In this document: positions 45,659 through 56,418 of the stretch, one piece after another
How positions within the stretch are numbered: position 1 is the stretch's first letter
How the letters are laid out: each line of letters starts with the position of its first letter
Origin: Krasilnikovozyma curviuscula
Taxonomy: Eukaryota > Basidiomycota > Tremellomycetes > Cystofilobasidiales > Mrakiaceae
Length of the DNA stretch: 64,000 nucleotides
NCBI GenBank assembly: GCA_014825775.1
Contig: MVAQ01000100.1
Span: forward strand, 1-64,000
Reading direction: 5' to 3'
Position numbers and translations under genes: made by a program
The notes under the pieces: model-generated
Seen by the model: only the letters and a program-made list of their open reading frames with translations
Told to the model about the DNA's origin: nothing
The model's database searches: none

Positions 45659-46404
45659 TCAAGCATCTCCATCTTCGACATCAGCATCCAGATCGGGGCC
45701 GTCGTCATCTGGCGCCTCACTGTTCGGTGATGAGCCTGGCAGGTCTTCTGCTCGCGAGTTGTTATCACCTTCTTGTGTAACCGAGGGGGAGCGTGATATC
45801 TGCTACAGGTACGAGGAATGCCATTGGTTCATTTGTGGTGACGCACTGGAAGTCTGTGGAAACCATACTCACTGTCAGATTGACTTCCGCCTGAGTCCGG
45901 AAGCATCCCATGGGAACAATGAAGGAATGACCAAAGGTAGCGATAGTAATGTTCTAGTAAAGAAAACAAGCTCAGAAACATCATCGTAGTTGACGCGGGG
46001 ATCAAGCAACAACTGACCTGTTCCTCAATTCTTGCTTCCTCCTCATCCAAGTCCTCAATCTCCCTCACTAAGTCGGTTCCTAGCGCGTTTCTACCCAATA
46101 GAGCTCTAGCAATCCCTCTTCTTCCTTCTCTCATTGTTTTGCTTTGAGATTGGACGGCACTCCGTTTAGCAGCCAGCAGAGCGTCAGCCCTTGAACTGTT
46201 TGCTCGAGCTGCTGATCTCTCTGCCCGAGTACTCCTGTCTGGACCTCTAAGAGTCCTCGTAGCTGGATTGGATCTAGCTGCTGACTGTGACCTGGACGCT
46301 AGATGTGAAGAGGTAGACGTCGAGGCGAAGGAGGTTGGTATGGATGATATTTGGAGGGATGGAAAAGGCTGATAGCTCAATATCGAAAACGACGAGAACG
46401 ACAT
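45659..46404 (-). CDS. Acidic-tailed 203-residue protein, possibly APC15/Mnd2-like
   Basis: Three exons (46404-46018, 45953-45873, 45802-45659) join in phase. The first 60 residues are Ser/Thr-rich; then comes a basic helix-rich part (RADALLAAKRSAV, MREGRRGIARALLGRNALG) and an acidic one (EIEDLDEEEARIEEQ), next NITIATFGHSFIVPMG plus CFRTQAE, and finally an acidic tail (SEAPDDDGPDLDADVEDGDA). The N-I-x-x-x-x-F-G-x-x-[FW]-I-x-P-x-G-x-x-[KR]-T pattern with an acidic tail recalls the Mnd2/APC15 subunit of the anaphase-promoting complex. That is a guess from memory of the motif. The start lies 142 bases from PRP40 on the other strand. Confidence 0.65.
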
Positions 46405-46546
46405 GGCTGAAACGAAGAGAGATATCTTATTACTCTGGGCGGGATGGTCTCTAGAGATGATTGGTCTTTTCGAAAAATCAGACTAGGCAGTGGTTGGGAT
46501 GCAGACTTGAAGCTGCAGCCAACGTCAACCTGCTACCAAAATCAAT

Positions 46547-49107
46547 ATGTCAGACTCTTCGGCTCAGCCGTCTGTTGGACTATGGGTAGGTCTAAGCTTT
46601 TATTTCTAACCTGCCCAGCCCGGAAGTGATGCATATTTTGACGCTTCTTGCTCTTGACCTTTGACGTTGGCATCTTAACAGACCGAGCATATAAATCCTG
46701 AAGGCCGTACCTACTGGAACAACTCAGTTACCAAGCAATCTGTATGGGAGAAGCCTGAAGAGCTGAAGACTCCCTTCGAGAAAGCTCTGGCTGACACTCA
46801 GTGGAAGGAATATGTGAGCAAAGGCAGAAAGTACTGGGTTCACAAAGAGACTAAAGAGAGTGTGGTACGTCAATTTTGTGTTCACCTCATTGGAATGATA
46901 TGATGATTGTTGATCTAACCTCAACGTTTAACAGTGGAACATGCCTGACGAGCTTCTGGAACTGCTCGAGAAAGTGGATGCTCCTCAGTCTCAGCCCCGA
47001 CAGCCAATGCAGTGAGTGAAACTTCCCTACAACGGTAAACTAGCAAAAGAGAAAGATAATAATATGTTTTGTGATTCATGCTGTCCAGAATCACTATGAA
47101 TCCAGCTCAAGGTCCACCACTCGAAATCACCGCTACATCCCAAGTTTTAGGTCTTCGTCCAAATCCAGCTCCAGTCCAATCACTTCCAGAAGCACCCGTT
47201 GAACGATACGTTATCCCCGAAAGAGGATGGCCAACTCATGAGATGGCTGTTGAGGCTTTTGAATACTTGCTCCAAAAGAGCGGTGTCGAGCTGGGGTGGA
47301 CTTGGGACCAGGTTCTAAGGACTATCATCACTGATCCTCTGTATAAGAGCTTGAATACCTTGGCAGAAAAGAAGGAAGCTTTCACCAATGTGAGCTGTTC
47401 AGTGCAGACGTCCATCAAAATCTACCGCGACTAACCTTTCTTTCGATAGTATATTGCCAACAGTCGAGCTAGAGCCGAACAAGAACGAGACGCACGCCTG
47501 GCCAGAGTCAGACCTGCTATTAGAAGACTTTTGGGTGATCATGCTTCCATCAAAAGCTACAGCACCTTTCCCAACGCCGAGAAGTTGTTTGCGACGAATA
47601 AAGTATGGAGGGACACGAAGGATGAGGATGAGAGAAGGATGCTATTTGAAGAGCATATCAAGGAGCTCAAAGACAAAGAGGCGGTACGTGCAGGTTATTC
47701 TTCATAAGTCAGACTCTAGCTTATCAATTTTTTTATTTTCAACCACTGCCTTTCCAGACTGTCGCTCAAAATCTCAAAGCAGCCAACAAACTCAAGATTG
47801 ACAAACTTATCCGTAGCCTCCCCATCACAGTGTTCACCCGTTGGAGAGAAGCACACGACATGGTTCTCCAGAGCGAAGAATGGTACGAAGATGCCGTCCT
47901 CCGCGAATGCGACCCAATCGACATTCTCGAGTCCTTCGAATCCTTTAATAAGGAACTCGAGCGTGAATACGACACTACTATCAAGAAGTCCAAGATTGAA
48001 CGTTCGAGGAAGGCGAGGCGATCGAGGACCGACTTCAAGGCGCTGCTGAAGGAGCTCGTTGATGCTGGAAATATCAAGTCTAAGACTCAGTGGAAGTCAA
48101 TTTTTCCTCTGATTAAAGACGATGAGAGGTACGAAGCTACACTGGGAATGACTGGAAGTAGTGCACTGGATCTATTCATGGATGCTGTGGATGAGCTCGA
48201 CCGACAAGTGGAGGATGACTCGTACGACATCAGAGATGCGTTCCATAAAAGCGGGAAGGCAATTGAGATGAAGACAACATTTGGAGATTTCTCCAAGGAC
48301 TTAGATGGGGTCGACGGATGGTGGAACAAGAAGGAGTTAGGTAACGAGAGGAAGCAGGCCATCTACACTTTCGTGAGACTTCTCCGCTTCTCAGCTTGTT
48401 CCATATAAATCCGTTCTGATGCTGATGCTTGTCTATGCTAACTTTGTCTCTAGCTTCACGACAGGGCTGTTACGCGACACACAGACGACCTTCGCCGAGC
48501 CGAACGAAAACTCCGTCATCAGATTGAAGATCTGCGATATGCTCTCAAAAAGGTCGAGCCACCGCTCGACTTAGAGGCAGCATATGAGGATGTCGCTTCC
48601 AAGTTGAAGGGTATCAAGGAGTTTGATGCGATGGATGGTCAGGATGAGGAACGTAAGGGCGCTTGGGAGAAATTTGTCAAGCGACAGAAGGTGCGTTTGA
48701 TCTCTCAATTTTCTTGAAGGTTATCTCGAGCAGTTGTTCACTTGTAGTAACTCCACCATCGTTTTGTAGGAAAAGTTGAGAGAGCGCGAACTCGATGAGG
48801 TTGGGGATGATCATGGCGGCTCACCTGGCTCCCCTCGTCGTCGACGAGAGTCCCACCGAGACGGCCCTCGTGATTCTCGAAGGGCAACGGAAGAAGACCG
48901 TGATGGTGACAGGAGAGGTGATAGTCGCAAATCGAAGTACGATGACTCCAGAGATAGGGATCGTTTCGATCGGGATAGAGGTGAGAAGAGAAGCGAAAGG
49001 GAGTCAAAGGTATGTACTCTGTGCTTTGTACTTCCAGGCCGCAGCTCACCATTCTTTCCTCTTCATTACAGCGACCCAAACTAGAACTGGAGGAAGGGGA
49101 GATTTGA
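46547..49107 (+). CDS. PRP40: Splicing factor Prp40 (WW and FF domains)
   Basis: U1 snRNP-associated factor bridging the 5' splice site and branch point in the nucleus. Nine exons (46547-46585, 46682-46864, 46935-47011, 47089-47389, 47450-47683, 47758-48372, 48454-48690, 48770-49009, 49072-49107) give 653 residues. Two WW domains open the protein: [16 protein letters not shown] with SVWEKP, and [16 protein letters not shown] with SVWNMP. FF domains follow: [60 protein letters not shown] with [14 protein letters not shown]. The C-terminus is rich in Arg/Asp/Ser ([16 protein letters not shown]) and ends LEEGEI. Every junction is in phase and most lie between codons. Confidence 0.95.
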
Positions 49108-50004
49108 TTGGGTTTCTAATGGAAATTGCTTGGATGTCTCCTTTCCCATTAGTTCCGTCTTATCGTTCTTCGTTACCTTTCGACAACGATTCACGCAAGC
49201 GTGTTAATTCCATGCCAAGTTTTGAAAATGTTCCAGAGTAACATCTCCGCCAATCACTCCGCTGATGGGCTGTAGATCTAGCAATACTCTAATTGAGACG
49301 GATAGACTCAACCCTAATTGCCTAGCGCGTAAACAATGTCCGCGCCACCGTGAAGCACCTGCGAGGGCTGATTCAACAACCGAGTGAGTCCTTTGAATTG
49401 AGCAGCATAACGTATCCAGAGGAGACTCAGTGACAAAAGGGGATTTCGAAACAGAGGGCACACGGGTGACGGCGTTTCTCGCGCCGCAAATCAATTTCAT
49501 GCCTGCATTAAGCTGATAACAGGAGGCTGTGCGAGAAACAAACTGTCCTCGCATGGTGTCGCAAAGGTACCTCCCTATCCCGTGCGTTCCGTCTGATGCC
49601 AGTTTTGAGTCAGAGCCGTAGCTGCTGTTGAGGTGCCCTGCTGTTGGGGATGAGGCCCCTGAAAAAAAGCGCATGGCGAACAGAAGAAAAACAAAGATTT
49701 AGGGTTTGACTCTTACCCTTTGCCGACTGCGCGGGCGCGGGCAGCCATCGCGAGGTTTCGAAACTCACTCGGCTTGGCCCCCTTTTAGCAGGGTTGACCC
49801 TTTCTCTGTGCTTCTTCTCTTTCACCCAACCTGAACAGCTGAAAAAATTCAAGCTTGCAGACTTAAGCAACCAGAGAGACTACACTGTATACCAGGTCAG
49901 TAGCTCACCAATTCAGTTGGAGCAGTGAAACAAAACTGAGGCTAGCCGCTTACAGATTCAATCCAGCTGTTTACCATTGAACTCCACCTCGAGCTTATCC
50001 AACG
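49108..50004. other. Intergenic region downstream of PRP40
   Basis: 897 bases between two plus-strand genes. Only short antisense frames without family resemblance (49204-49674, 49610-49870). No tRNA boxes that I can fold with confidence. Confidence 0.5.
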
Positions 50005-50577
50005 ATGGCCTCAACCTCTGCCATGCCTATCAGCAGCAATAACAGTAGCTCCAACAACCCAATTCAACGTCCAGTCCTGGGTCGCTCTCGAAGTCAGAGA
50101 TCAGCAGCAGCAGCTCGACCAGGTTCATCCACCCAAACAAGTCCCTTCGACCTCATCCTGGGACCCAGTCCACCAGCAGCACCCATACCCATCCGACTCC
50201 AGACATCTTCCTACATCACTGGTGAATCTTCACCTTACAGAGCTCGTTCGACTAGCTCCGTGGGTTCTAAAAACAGCCCTCAGGTGATGCAGCGCAACCG
50301 CACCACACCCTCGCTGGGACACTCACCCCCGCTCCACCCATCGACATCTTCAGCAATGCAATATCACCTCCCATCACCGTACATGCTCGCCTCTAGCCAA
50401 TCCACCCACAGCCACTCTCACAACTCGAGGTCCAGGTCGTCGTCCATCAGCAGCGACAACAGCAGCAGCTCACTAGGCAGACAGCCCGCCAATGAGGAAT
50501 ATGAGGACAGACTTTACAACCGAAATCGTACAAGTTTAGGACTGAGCGATTCTAGCAGCGACGAGGGACATCGATGA
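50005..50577 (+). CDS. Ser-rich low-complexity protein, unrecognised
   Basis: A single open frame of 190 residues. It is rich in Ser, Pro, Asn, Gln and Arg, with patches such as SQSTHSHSHNSRSRSSSISS and a moderately ordered segment SPFDLILGPSPPAAPIPIRL. The C-terminus is acidic/basic mixed (NEEYEDRLYNRNR). Good Kozak-like A-rich context is not obvious. Codon use is like its neighbours. It may be a real disordered regulator; no family recognised. Confidence 0.55.
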   Translation: MASTSAMPISSNNSSSNNPIQRPVLGRSRSQRSAAAARPGSSTQTSPFDLILGPSPPAAPIPIRLQTSSYITGESSPYRARSTSSVGSKNSPQVMQRNRTTPSLGHSPPLHPSTSSAMQYHLPSPYMLASSQSTHSHSHNSRSRSSSISSDNSSSSLGRQPANEEYEDRLYNRNRTSLGLSDSSSDEGHR

Positions 50578-51093
50578 GGGGAATATACAGAGAGAAGATT
50601 GGGGGCTTCTTCGGCCGGCCGCTGCGACCTGGAGGTGCTGGGGCTAAGGGGCACATTGTAGTCTGAATATCCACTGGATGGAATTTCAGGAGAATATTCT
50701 GTTTCGCATAGCAATTTTATTTTGGGTCATTGAGGGTAGACTTTTCAGTGCTTGGATCTATCATATGTACACTGGGTATGTCTGCTTCAAAGCAAGCTAT
50801 TTCTCTGGTGTCACTCCTTTCAACTCCAAAGCCATTTCTCACGAGAAAGGTATGATTTATCATTGCTGAGATGGGATGATGATGAAAGAGGTATAAACTG
50901 AAACTGCAAGCAAGAAAACGGACGGGCAAGGCGCAGTATTCCATCTAAGCAAATATAAACTGATTGACGAATGCAGTCAGTAGCGATACCATAGCGAGAC
51001 AGGGAAGTAAAGAATGGCTTACCAATAATAATTTACAACAAATGAACCCAAAAGATGGCAAAGAAAGCGACCCATTCCTTCCCTGCCCAACAT
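50578..51093. other. Convergent intergenic region
   Basis: 516 bases between the Ser-rich gene (plus) and the coiled-coil gene (minus), presumably their 3' UTRs. No gene recognised. Confidence 0.5.
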
Positions 51094-53119
51094 CTACTTC
51101 AGCGACCTTTGTTTTATCTCAGCTCCCTTCAGCTTGGCCATCAGGAACTCTAGCCGCTTCTCGTACCTCTCCGTGACATCTTTTCTCTTCCTCCTGATAT
51201 CGTCGAGCTCTTTCTGCAAGCTCAAGATATTTTCGTCCTCGGTGTCACCCTCGGGCAGTTCAAACTGCCTCGAAAGTGTCCTCTGCTTCCTTGGCGACGT
51301 CGTTGGCGGTCGTGAATGGCTGTTGTTGGCCATAGATGATGTCGGTAAGTAGTTCCAGGCCGATTCTCGGGGTGAAGATCGCGTCGAGCTACTTCCTGAC
51401 CGCGACAGAGTGACGGGAAGAGATGAGAGCGGTTGGGACGAAGCTGGCCTGCTCAGCCGTATGGCTGGCTTCAGTGCTGGCACACCAGACAATGGAGCTG
51501 GTAAAGGTGAGGGAGGTGATACGATCGCCCAGCTCGAGTCCAAGTCGACCACTCCAGCCGCAGACGACTTTCCGTTGCTTTTCCCGCCATTTTTCAGTGC
51601 TGCGAGCTCCAGCGCGTTGAATGAATCCACCAGCCTTCGGCCTTCAGCTTCGACTTCTTCTATCTCCACCCTCATCTGTTCAATCGTCATGTCTGAACCT
51701 GGCAGGGCTGTTTCGCTTCCATGCCGCGTGCTGTGACTGGAGCTGAGGTTGCGAACGTGATACGAGGATGGCGCCGATGAGTAGATAGACGAAGTTCTTA
51801 GTGAGCGGTTGTCTGGTGCAGTTGAAAGATGTGTGTGTGACGTTAAGATGGATCGACTCGAGATGATAGAAGGCTGCCGCGGTAGTCGAGATGTTGAACC
51901 GTAAGCTGAGTGGGACGCTAGATATGTAGACAAATTGGAGGCGGAAGCTATACCTTCGCTGGCACCATGATGGCTTCGATAGCTTGTTGATGTGGAGGAG
52001 TACATTGAAGACGCATCGGACGTCTCTTTGTGATGGTGCCCGTGCCCGTTCAATTTGGAGTCTTTTCTGGGGGGACTGCTTGTTGACCCTGCACCTATCT
52101 TGGAGAAGAAGGAACCTACTGCAGATGCTGCGTTTGAAGATGTAGTCGATCGGACGGAATGGGCTGGATGTATTGAGTACCGGAAACTCGCGTTTGAGAC
52201 GGAAGCTCGAGGTGTAGGTGTCCTTTGATTTTCTACGGTGACCGAGGTATTCACAGGTTAAACTCAGTATTAGGTCCTCAAAAGTCAGACATCGTGCTGG
52301 AACGAACCTCTTAGATTTTGGAGCTCCTCTCTGGGACTCATTCCAGGACGAGGAACTCTTCCAACCTGTTCTTCTACTGGTACTGAGTTACCGCTAGCAA
52401 AGCGTTCAAACACCCCTTGTCTCAGCACTCGATATTCTTCGTCTCTGTAATAACAAAAGTGTGGGGACTTCAGCACGAGCTAGCGTGGTGGCACAAAATG
52501 TTCAAGGTTTTGGAACGCACCCCAGAAGACCGTCCGCATGAGCTACAGAGAGCTCGTTCAAACGGGAAGCTAGTGTCACACTTGAAATAAAGAATGTAAA
52601 AGAGAGCAGTCAGATCTGTCGCTATAGTTACCCAAGGCTGAGAAGAGCGACAAAAAGAAGAGACGTACGTGACTTCATCTTCGGTGAAGTTTGCTTTCGA
52701 CGCCCTTTTATTCACCCCAAGCCCTATTGTGGACGGACGCTTTTCCATATTAGAGGAGCCGTATCCATTGACACCAAATTCTCCATTTCCTGAGGCTCCA
52801 GAGATGATGGACGACGAGAGAAGGGGTGGTTCTGCGGGTGAGCGAGTGAGGTTGAGGACAGGCAGCTGCTGTTGCTGTTGCAGCTGCTGCTTCGCAGGAA
52901 GGGGTGGTGGTGGAAGATTTGCTAAAGTAGGTGTTGATTGGTTCGAGTGTATACTCTTAGGCTTCGAGGAATACTGCAAGATGCCCCGTCGTCAGGGAAA
53001 GCAGGAAACAACACGAGCTGGGAATATCGGATGACGAGACTAACCCATTTCGACTTGGTTGGCTTTAAGCCATTGTCAACAGCCGTGGTTGATCCATTGG
53101 ACCTCGAGAAGAATCCCAT
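51094..53119 (-). CDS. Ser-rich coiled-coil protein, unrecognised
   Basis: Five exons (53119-53045, 52973-52669, 52580-52521, 52444-52308, 52232-51094) give 571 residues in one frame. The start is MGFFSRSNGSTTAVDNG. Next come a Pro/Gln-rich part with a short poly-Q, a more conserved-looking stretch (TLASRLNELSVAHADGLLGD, then EEYRVLRQGVFERFASG), a long Ser-rich region, a coiled coil near the middle (TIEQMRVEIEEVEAEGRRLV) and a second at the end (LQKELDDIRRKRKDV). No membrane segment. The DEEYRVLRQ segment suggests a conserved fungal protein of unknown function. Function is not inferred. Confidence 0.8.
52862..52893 (-). repeat. CAG/CTG-rich short repeat coding poly-Gln
   Basis: A run of CAG and CAA codons on the minus strand codes QQLQQQQQL within the Ser-rich coiled-coil protein. 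Short, imperfect trinucleotide repeat. Confidence 0.8.
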
Positions 53120-53510
53120 CCTTCTGTTGCCTACTCAAGTTTCATGGGTGAAGATATTGTAGAGGTCGCCGTTGGTGGCTCTACGCCTCACGCGGGCCCA
53201 TGTTTTTGTTTTGGGTAGGACAGGGAGCGGCAAATTGGTTTTCACTGTATAAGGAATAAGAGAGCTCTCCAATATGAGATGAAATACGATAAACCGTTTG
53301 CCTGTACATTAGAAAAGTTTAGTAATGTCTGTTACTGCGGAAGCAATAGCAGCATCGATCGTTACATTTCAACCAAAATGTGTACAGTTTGATAATATTC
53401 TAATCAGAAAATGGCTACGAAATGAAGCTATAAAGAAAAGGTTACAGATATACAATTTGTAAACCATCACTCAACAGAAAATGAGACCCAAAGCAATCGC
53501 GGTACGAAGC
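53120..53510. other. Intergenic region between two minus-strand genes
   Basis: 391 bases holding the promoter of the coiled-coil gene and the 3' end of the VWA gene. The part 53270-53460 is AT-rich. No gene. Confidence 0.55.
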
Positions 53511-55548
53511 TCAGTAATTACTGTAGCCCGGAGGAACTTCCGAAGCATGGTAAGAAGGAGGGTGGTCGTACTGAGGGTCGAGGATCTCGGCGTCGGTGAC
53601 GGGTTGCGCCGGATAAAGTGCAGAGAGAATGTCGTGAAGGACCAAACGTTCAGCCATCCTTCCCTGGTGATCAAAGAACTGAATATGTGGGTTGCTTTTA
53701 GAAAGGAGAGTGAAAGAGGTTCAAGAGTCAATTGCTGGTTGCCTTCGCTGTTACGCAACAAAAAGAATCAGGAAGGAAGCATGTTTACTCACCTCTGCGC
53801 GACTCTGGTCAACTCGTTAGCATGTCTGTGGTGATGTGGGCAGCCATCTCGTCCAATAAGAAGAATAGTAACGTAGGCCCAAGTCTCACCTGGGAGGAGA
53901 TTCTCTGTGTGAGCTGACGTGCGTTCACATCCAGAGGTCACGGACATGATCTGCTTACCGAGGATCTCCAATTCGAACTCGTCCATATCGATGGCTTCAC
54001 CATCGAGCAGGACTAGCAAAGAGAGCTTGGTCATTTGTGGAGTGGCTTGCCAACCAAAGACTGGATGGAACCAAGCACCGGCGGCCTGTCGCAAAGCATC
54101 AAGATCAGCCCGCTATTACCAGATATTTATACACAGAAAAGGAAAGAACGACGAACCGGTCCATGTTTCTCAAAGTGCATGTTCTTGATCTTCTGCCAAC
54201 CACTCATGACTCTCGTACCACTGCCTACACTGTTCTGGATGCTCCTCCATTTGGACTCGAAGTTCTCGACATTCATCTTGCCGATGCGCCTGCCCTGGAC
54301 GTTGAATGTGACCACTTCGATGCCCGCCGGCTCGCCAGGAGTAGGGAAGTGATCCCGCGCGGTGGTGTGGTTCATGGCTCTTGAGAGGATGGAGTGGACT
54401 AGAAAGGGGTCAAGTTAGGCGCGGAACATGACCCACAGTTTATCAAAGGACCACTCACCAACATCGATATGACGAGGTTGGTCAAACCCATAGATGTAGT
54501 GGTCCTGTCCCATAGAACCAGAGACATCGACGAGACTGCCGGAGAGAGGTGTGAGGCGACATCGGACAGAAAACGCAGGGCGCAGGGGCAAACATACATC
54601 ATCGTATCGATACCAACCCCACCTTCGTGGCTCTTTCCCAGCTCAACAAACTCCCTATGAATCGCCATTGGGGGTACCTGCCACGTATAGTCCTGGCGCT
54701 GTTTGCTCGAAAACAGGCCCGTGCCAGGAGAGAAAGACAAATGATGCATTGGAAGACAGTCAGACGAAAAGAAGACGTAGGACGTAATGCATCAGTCAAA
54801 GGTTAGTATAAAAACGTATCAAGATAGAAAGACTACAGATAAAGTGGCTCACCACTTGCTCGCCGTTGGAGATGGAACGTATCGTACTTCGACTCGTACT
54901 TCGGGTCGATTTTGCGTGCTTGACGCATGCGCTGGTTAGCCATGCGCATCTCGCTCCACTCATCTGGTCTCATAATGGGCTTGGGAGGATGGCCTTCGTG
55001 GTACGCGTGGTTCAAGACCCTGGTGTCCAACTAGGAGTGAGAAATTGGAATAGGACGCGCGCGTGAACCACTCACCAGTAGAGACGCTCTTCGGCTTGGT
55101 CATCGTATTGGGAGAAGGGCAATTGTTGGCAAAGAGGTGATTGAGGATTGTTAGCCCTGAGCGGGTCCAAAAAAACAAGATCAGCTCTAGCGCCGTTATT
55201 GGCCTATTTACCAGGACAAACAGTACTCACCACGCGGTCGGGATAGGCTCAAAGTAACCTCTCTTTAACAACTTCAACGCCGCGTTGTTCGGCTTCAGCC
55301 TGATGTGCGAGATACCCAAGTTCTCCTGGTATCGCAAAGCGATCTGATGGGTCTGTTCATCTGGCCACCGTTCGTTCTCGGCCGCCCTCCAATCTTCTCG
55401 GAGGGAATCGATTTTTTCTGTTTTGGCTTGGGATCGTTTCTCTTTGAAGTCGGAGAAGAATCCTGGAGGAAGAACGCGATGTAAAGTAAAGCTGTTGTTT
55501 CAGACAAAGCCGGACCTTTGATCACCGTTGTGCTTCATACTGACCCAT
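53511..55548 (-). CDS. Von Willebrand factor A (VWA) domain protein
   Basis: Ten exons (55548-55545, 55462-55231, 55156-55076, 55019-54860, 54698-54598, 54535-54459, 54398-54157, 54112-53959, 53889-53793, 53694-53511) give 443 residues. The start is MGFFSDFKEKRSQAK, followed by a helical region (ENLGISHIRLKPNNAALKLL) and HAYHEGHPPKPIMRPDEWSE. The VWA domain opens DTMILVDVSGSMG, a full DxSxS metal site, and continues with GIEVVTFN, GSGTRVMSGWQKI, KLSLLVLLDGEAID and WAYVTILLIGRDGCP. The end is Pro/Tyr-rich (DHPPSYHASEVPPGYSNY). The first coding exon is ATGG only. The intron 54699-54859 needs a GC donor (GCAAGT) to keep frame; its acceptor could be six bases further on. Cellular role unknown. 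Confidence 0.86.
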
Positions 55549-56418
55549 GATGACAAATTCAAAGAAGCTTGCTCAGCAAGATCCGGAGAGGTACTAACAG
55601 CCGAGAGGGTGGAGTGAGAGAGGGCTGACTGAGACGTAGCAAAACAATGAAGTGAACAAGTCAGCTCTAATTCTCCTCTGGGTCATAGATCCAAGTTCCA
55701 GAAGGAGAATCTGGGATTCAAAGGTGTGGTTTCCCTGGGGAGATGAAGCACTCACTAGAAGCAAGAGGTCGAAATAAGTTCAGATAGTCTAATTGCTGTG
55801 CCGACGAGTCCGACGCCGGTCGTTTCAACTGTACAATACGACAGCAAACAGTCAGATCACTGTAGAGGGAGCAACACCACTATGCCAGGACAAATAGAAT
55901 ACTAACTGGAATGCACGAAGACTGCAGTGGAGTTGGCTATTAGCTAAGCAGTAGGGATTGAATGAACAAAGAGTTCTGTCAGACGACAAGTTCGAACACA
56001 CGCTGGAACAACTATCCTGCGTAATTGACTCAGTGACCTTGCCTTTCTCTTTCTTTCTCCCTTTTATATCCTGAGGGATCTTCGTTCAAGGTCGAACTCT
56101 GTTAGGCCGCTCCGTCAGAGAGGCATGTGTGAGCCGAGTGGCGAAAAATGATGGGCATGGGCGGACGAAAATAGACATTCATTTGACTGTTTTGATTGGT
56201 TGAGGGGTTTTTTATATCTCGCGATAACTGCTCAAAGCGTAAAATGGGTGAAAGAGGTCGGCAGTGAAAAAAAAAAAGGAGAATGGCAGGAAGGAACGAA
56301 GGGCTGGAGAGTCGGTGCGCACTTCTTGCACTTCTGCCTCTTATGACATAAACCATCCGCAAATAGAGATCTCGTCTACATTCATCTACACTCAGCTGTA
56401 TAACTCAAAGACAGCAAG
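55549..56418. other. Intergenic region upstream of the VWA gene
   Basis: 870 bases between two minus-strand genes: the VWA promoter and leader and the reductase 3' end. It has a pyrimidine tract near 56040-56070 and an A/G tract near 56265-56285. No gene recognised. Confidence 0.5.
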
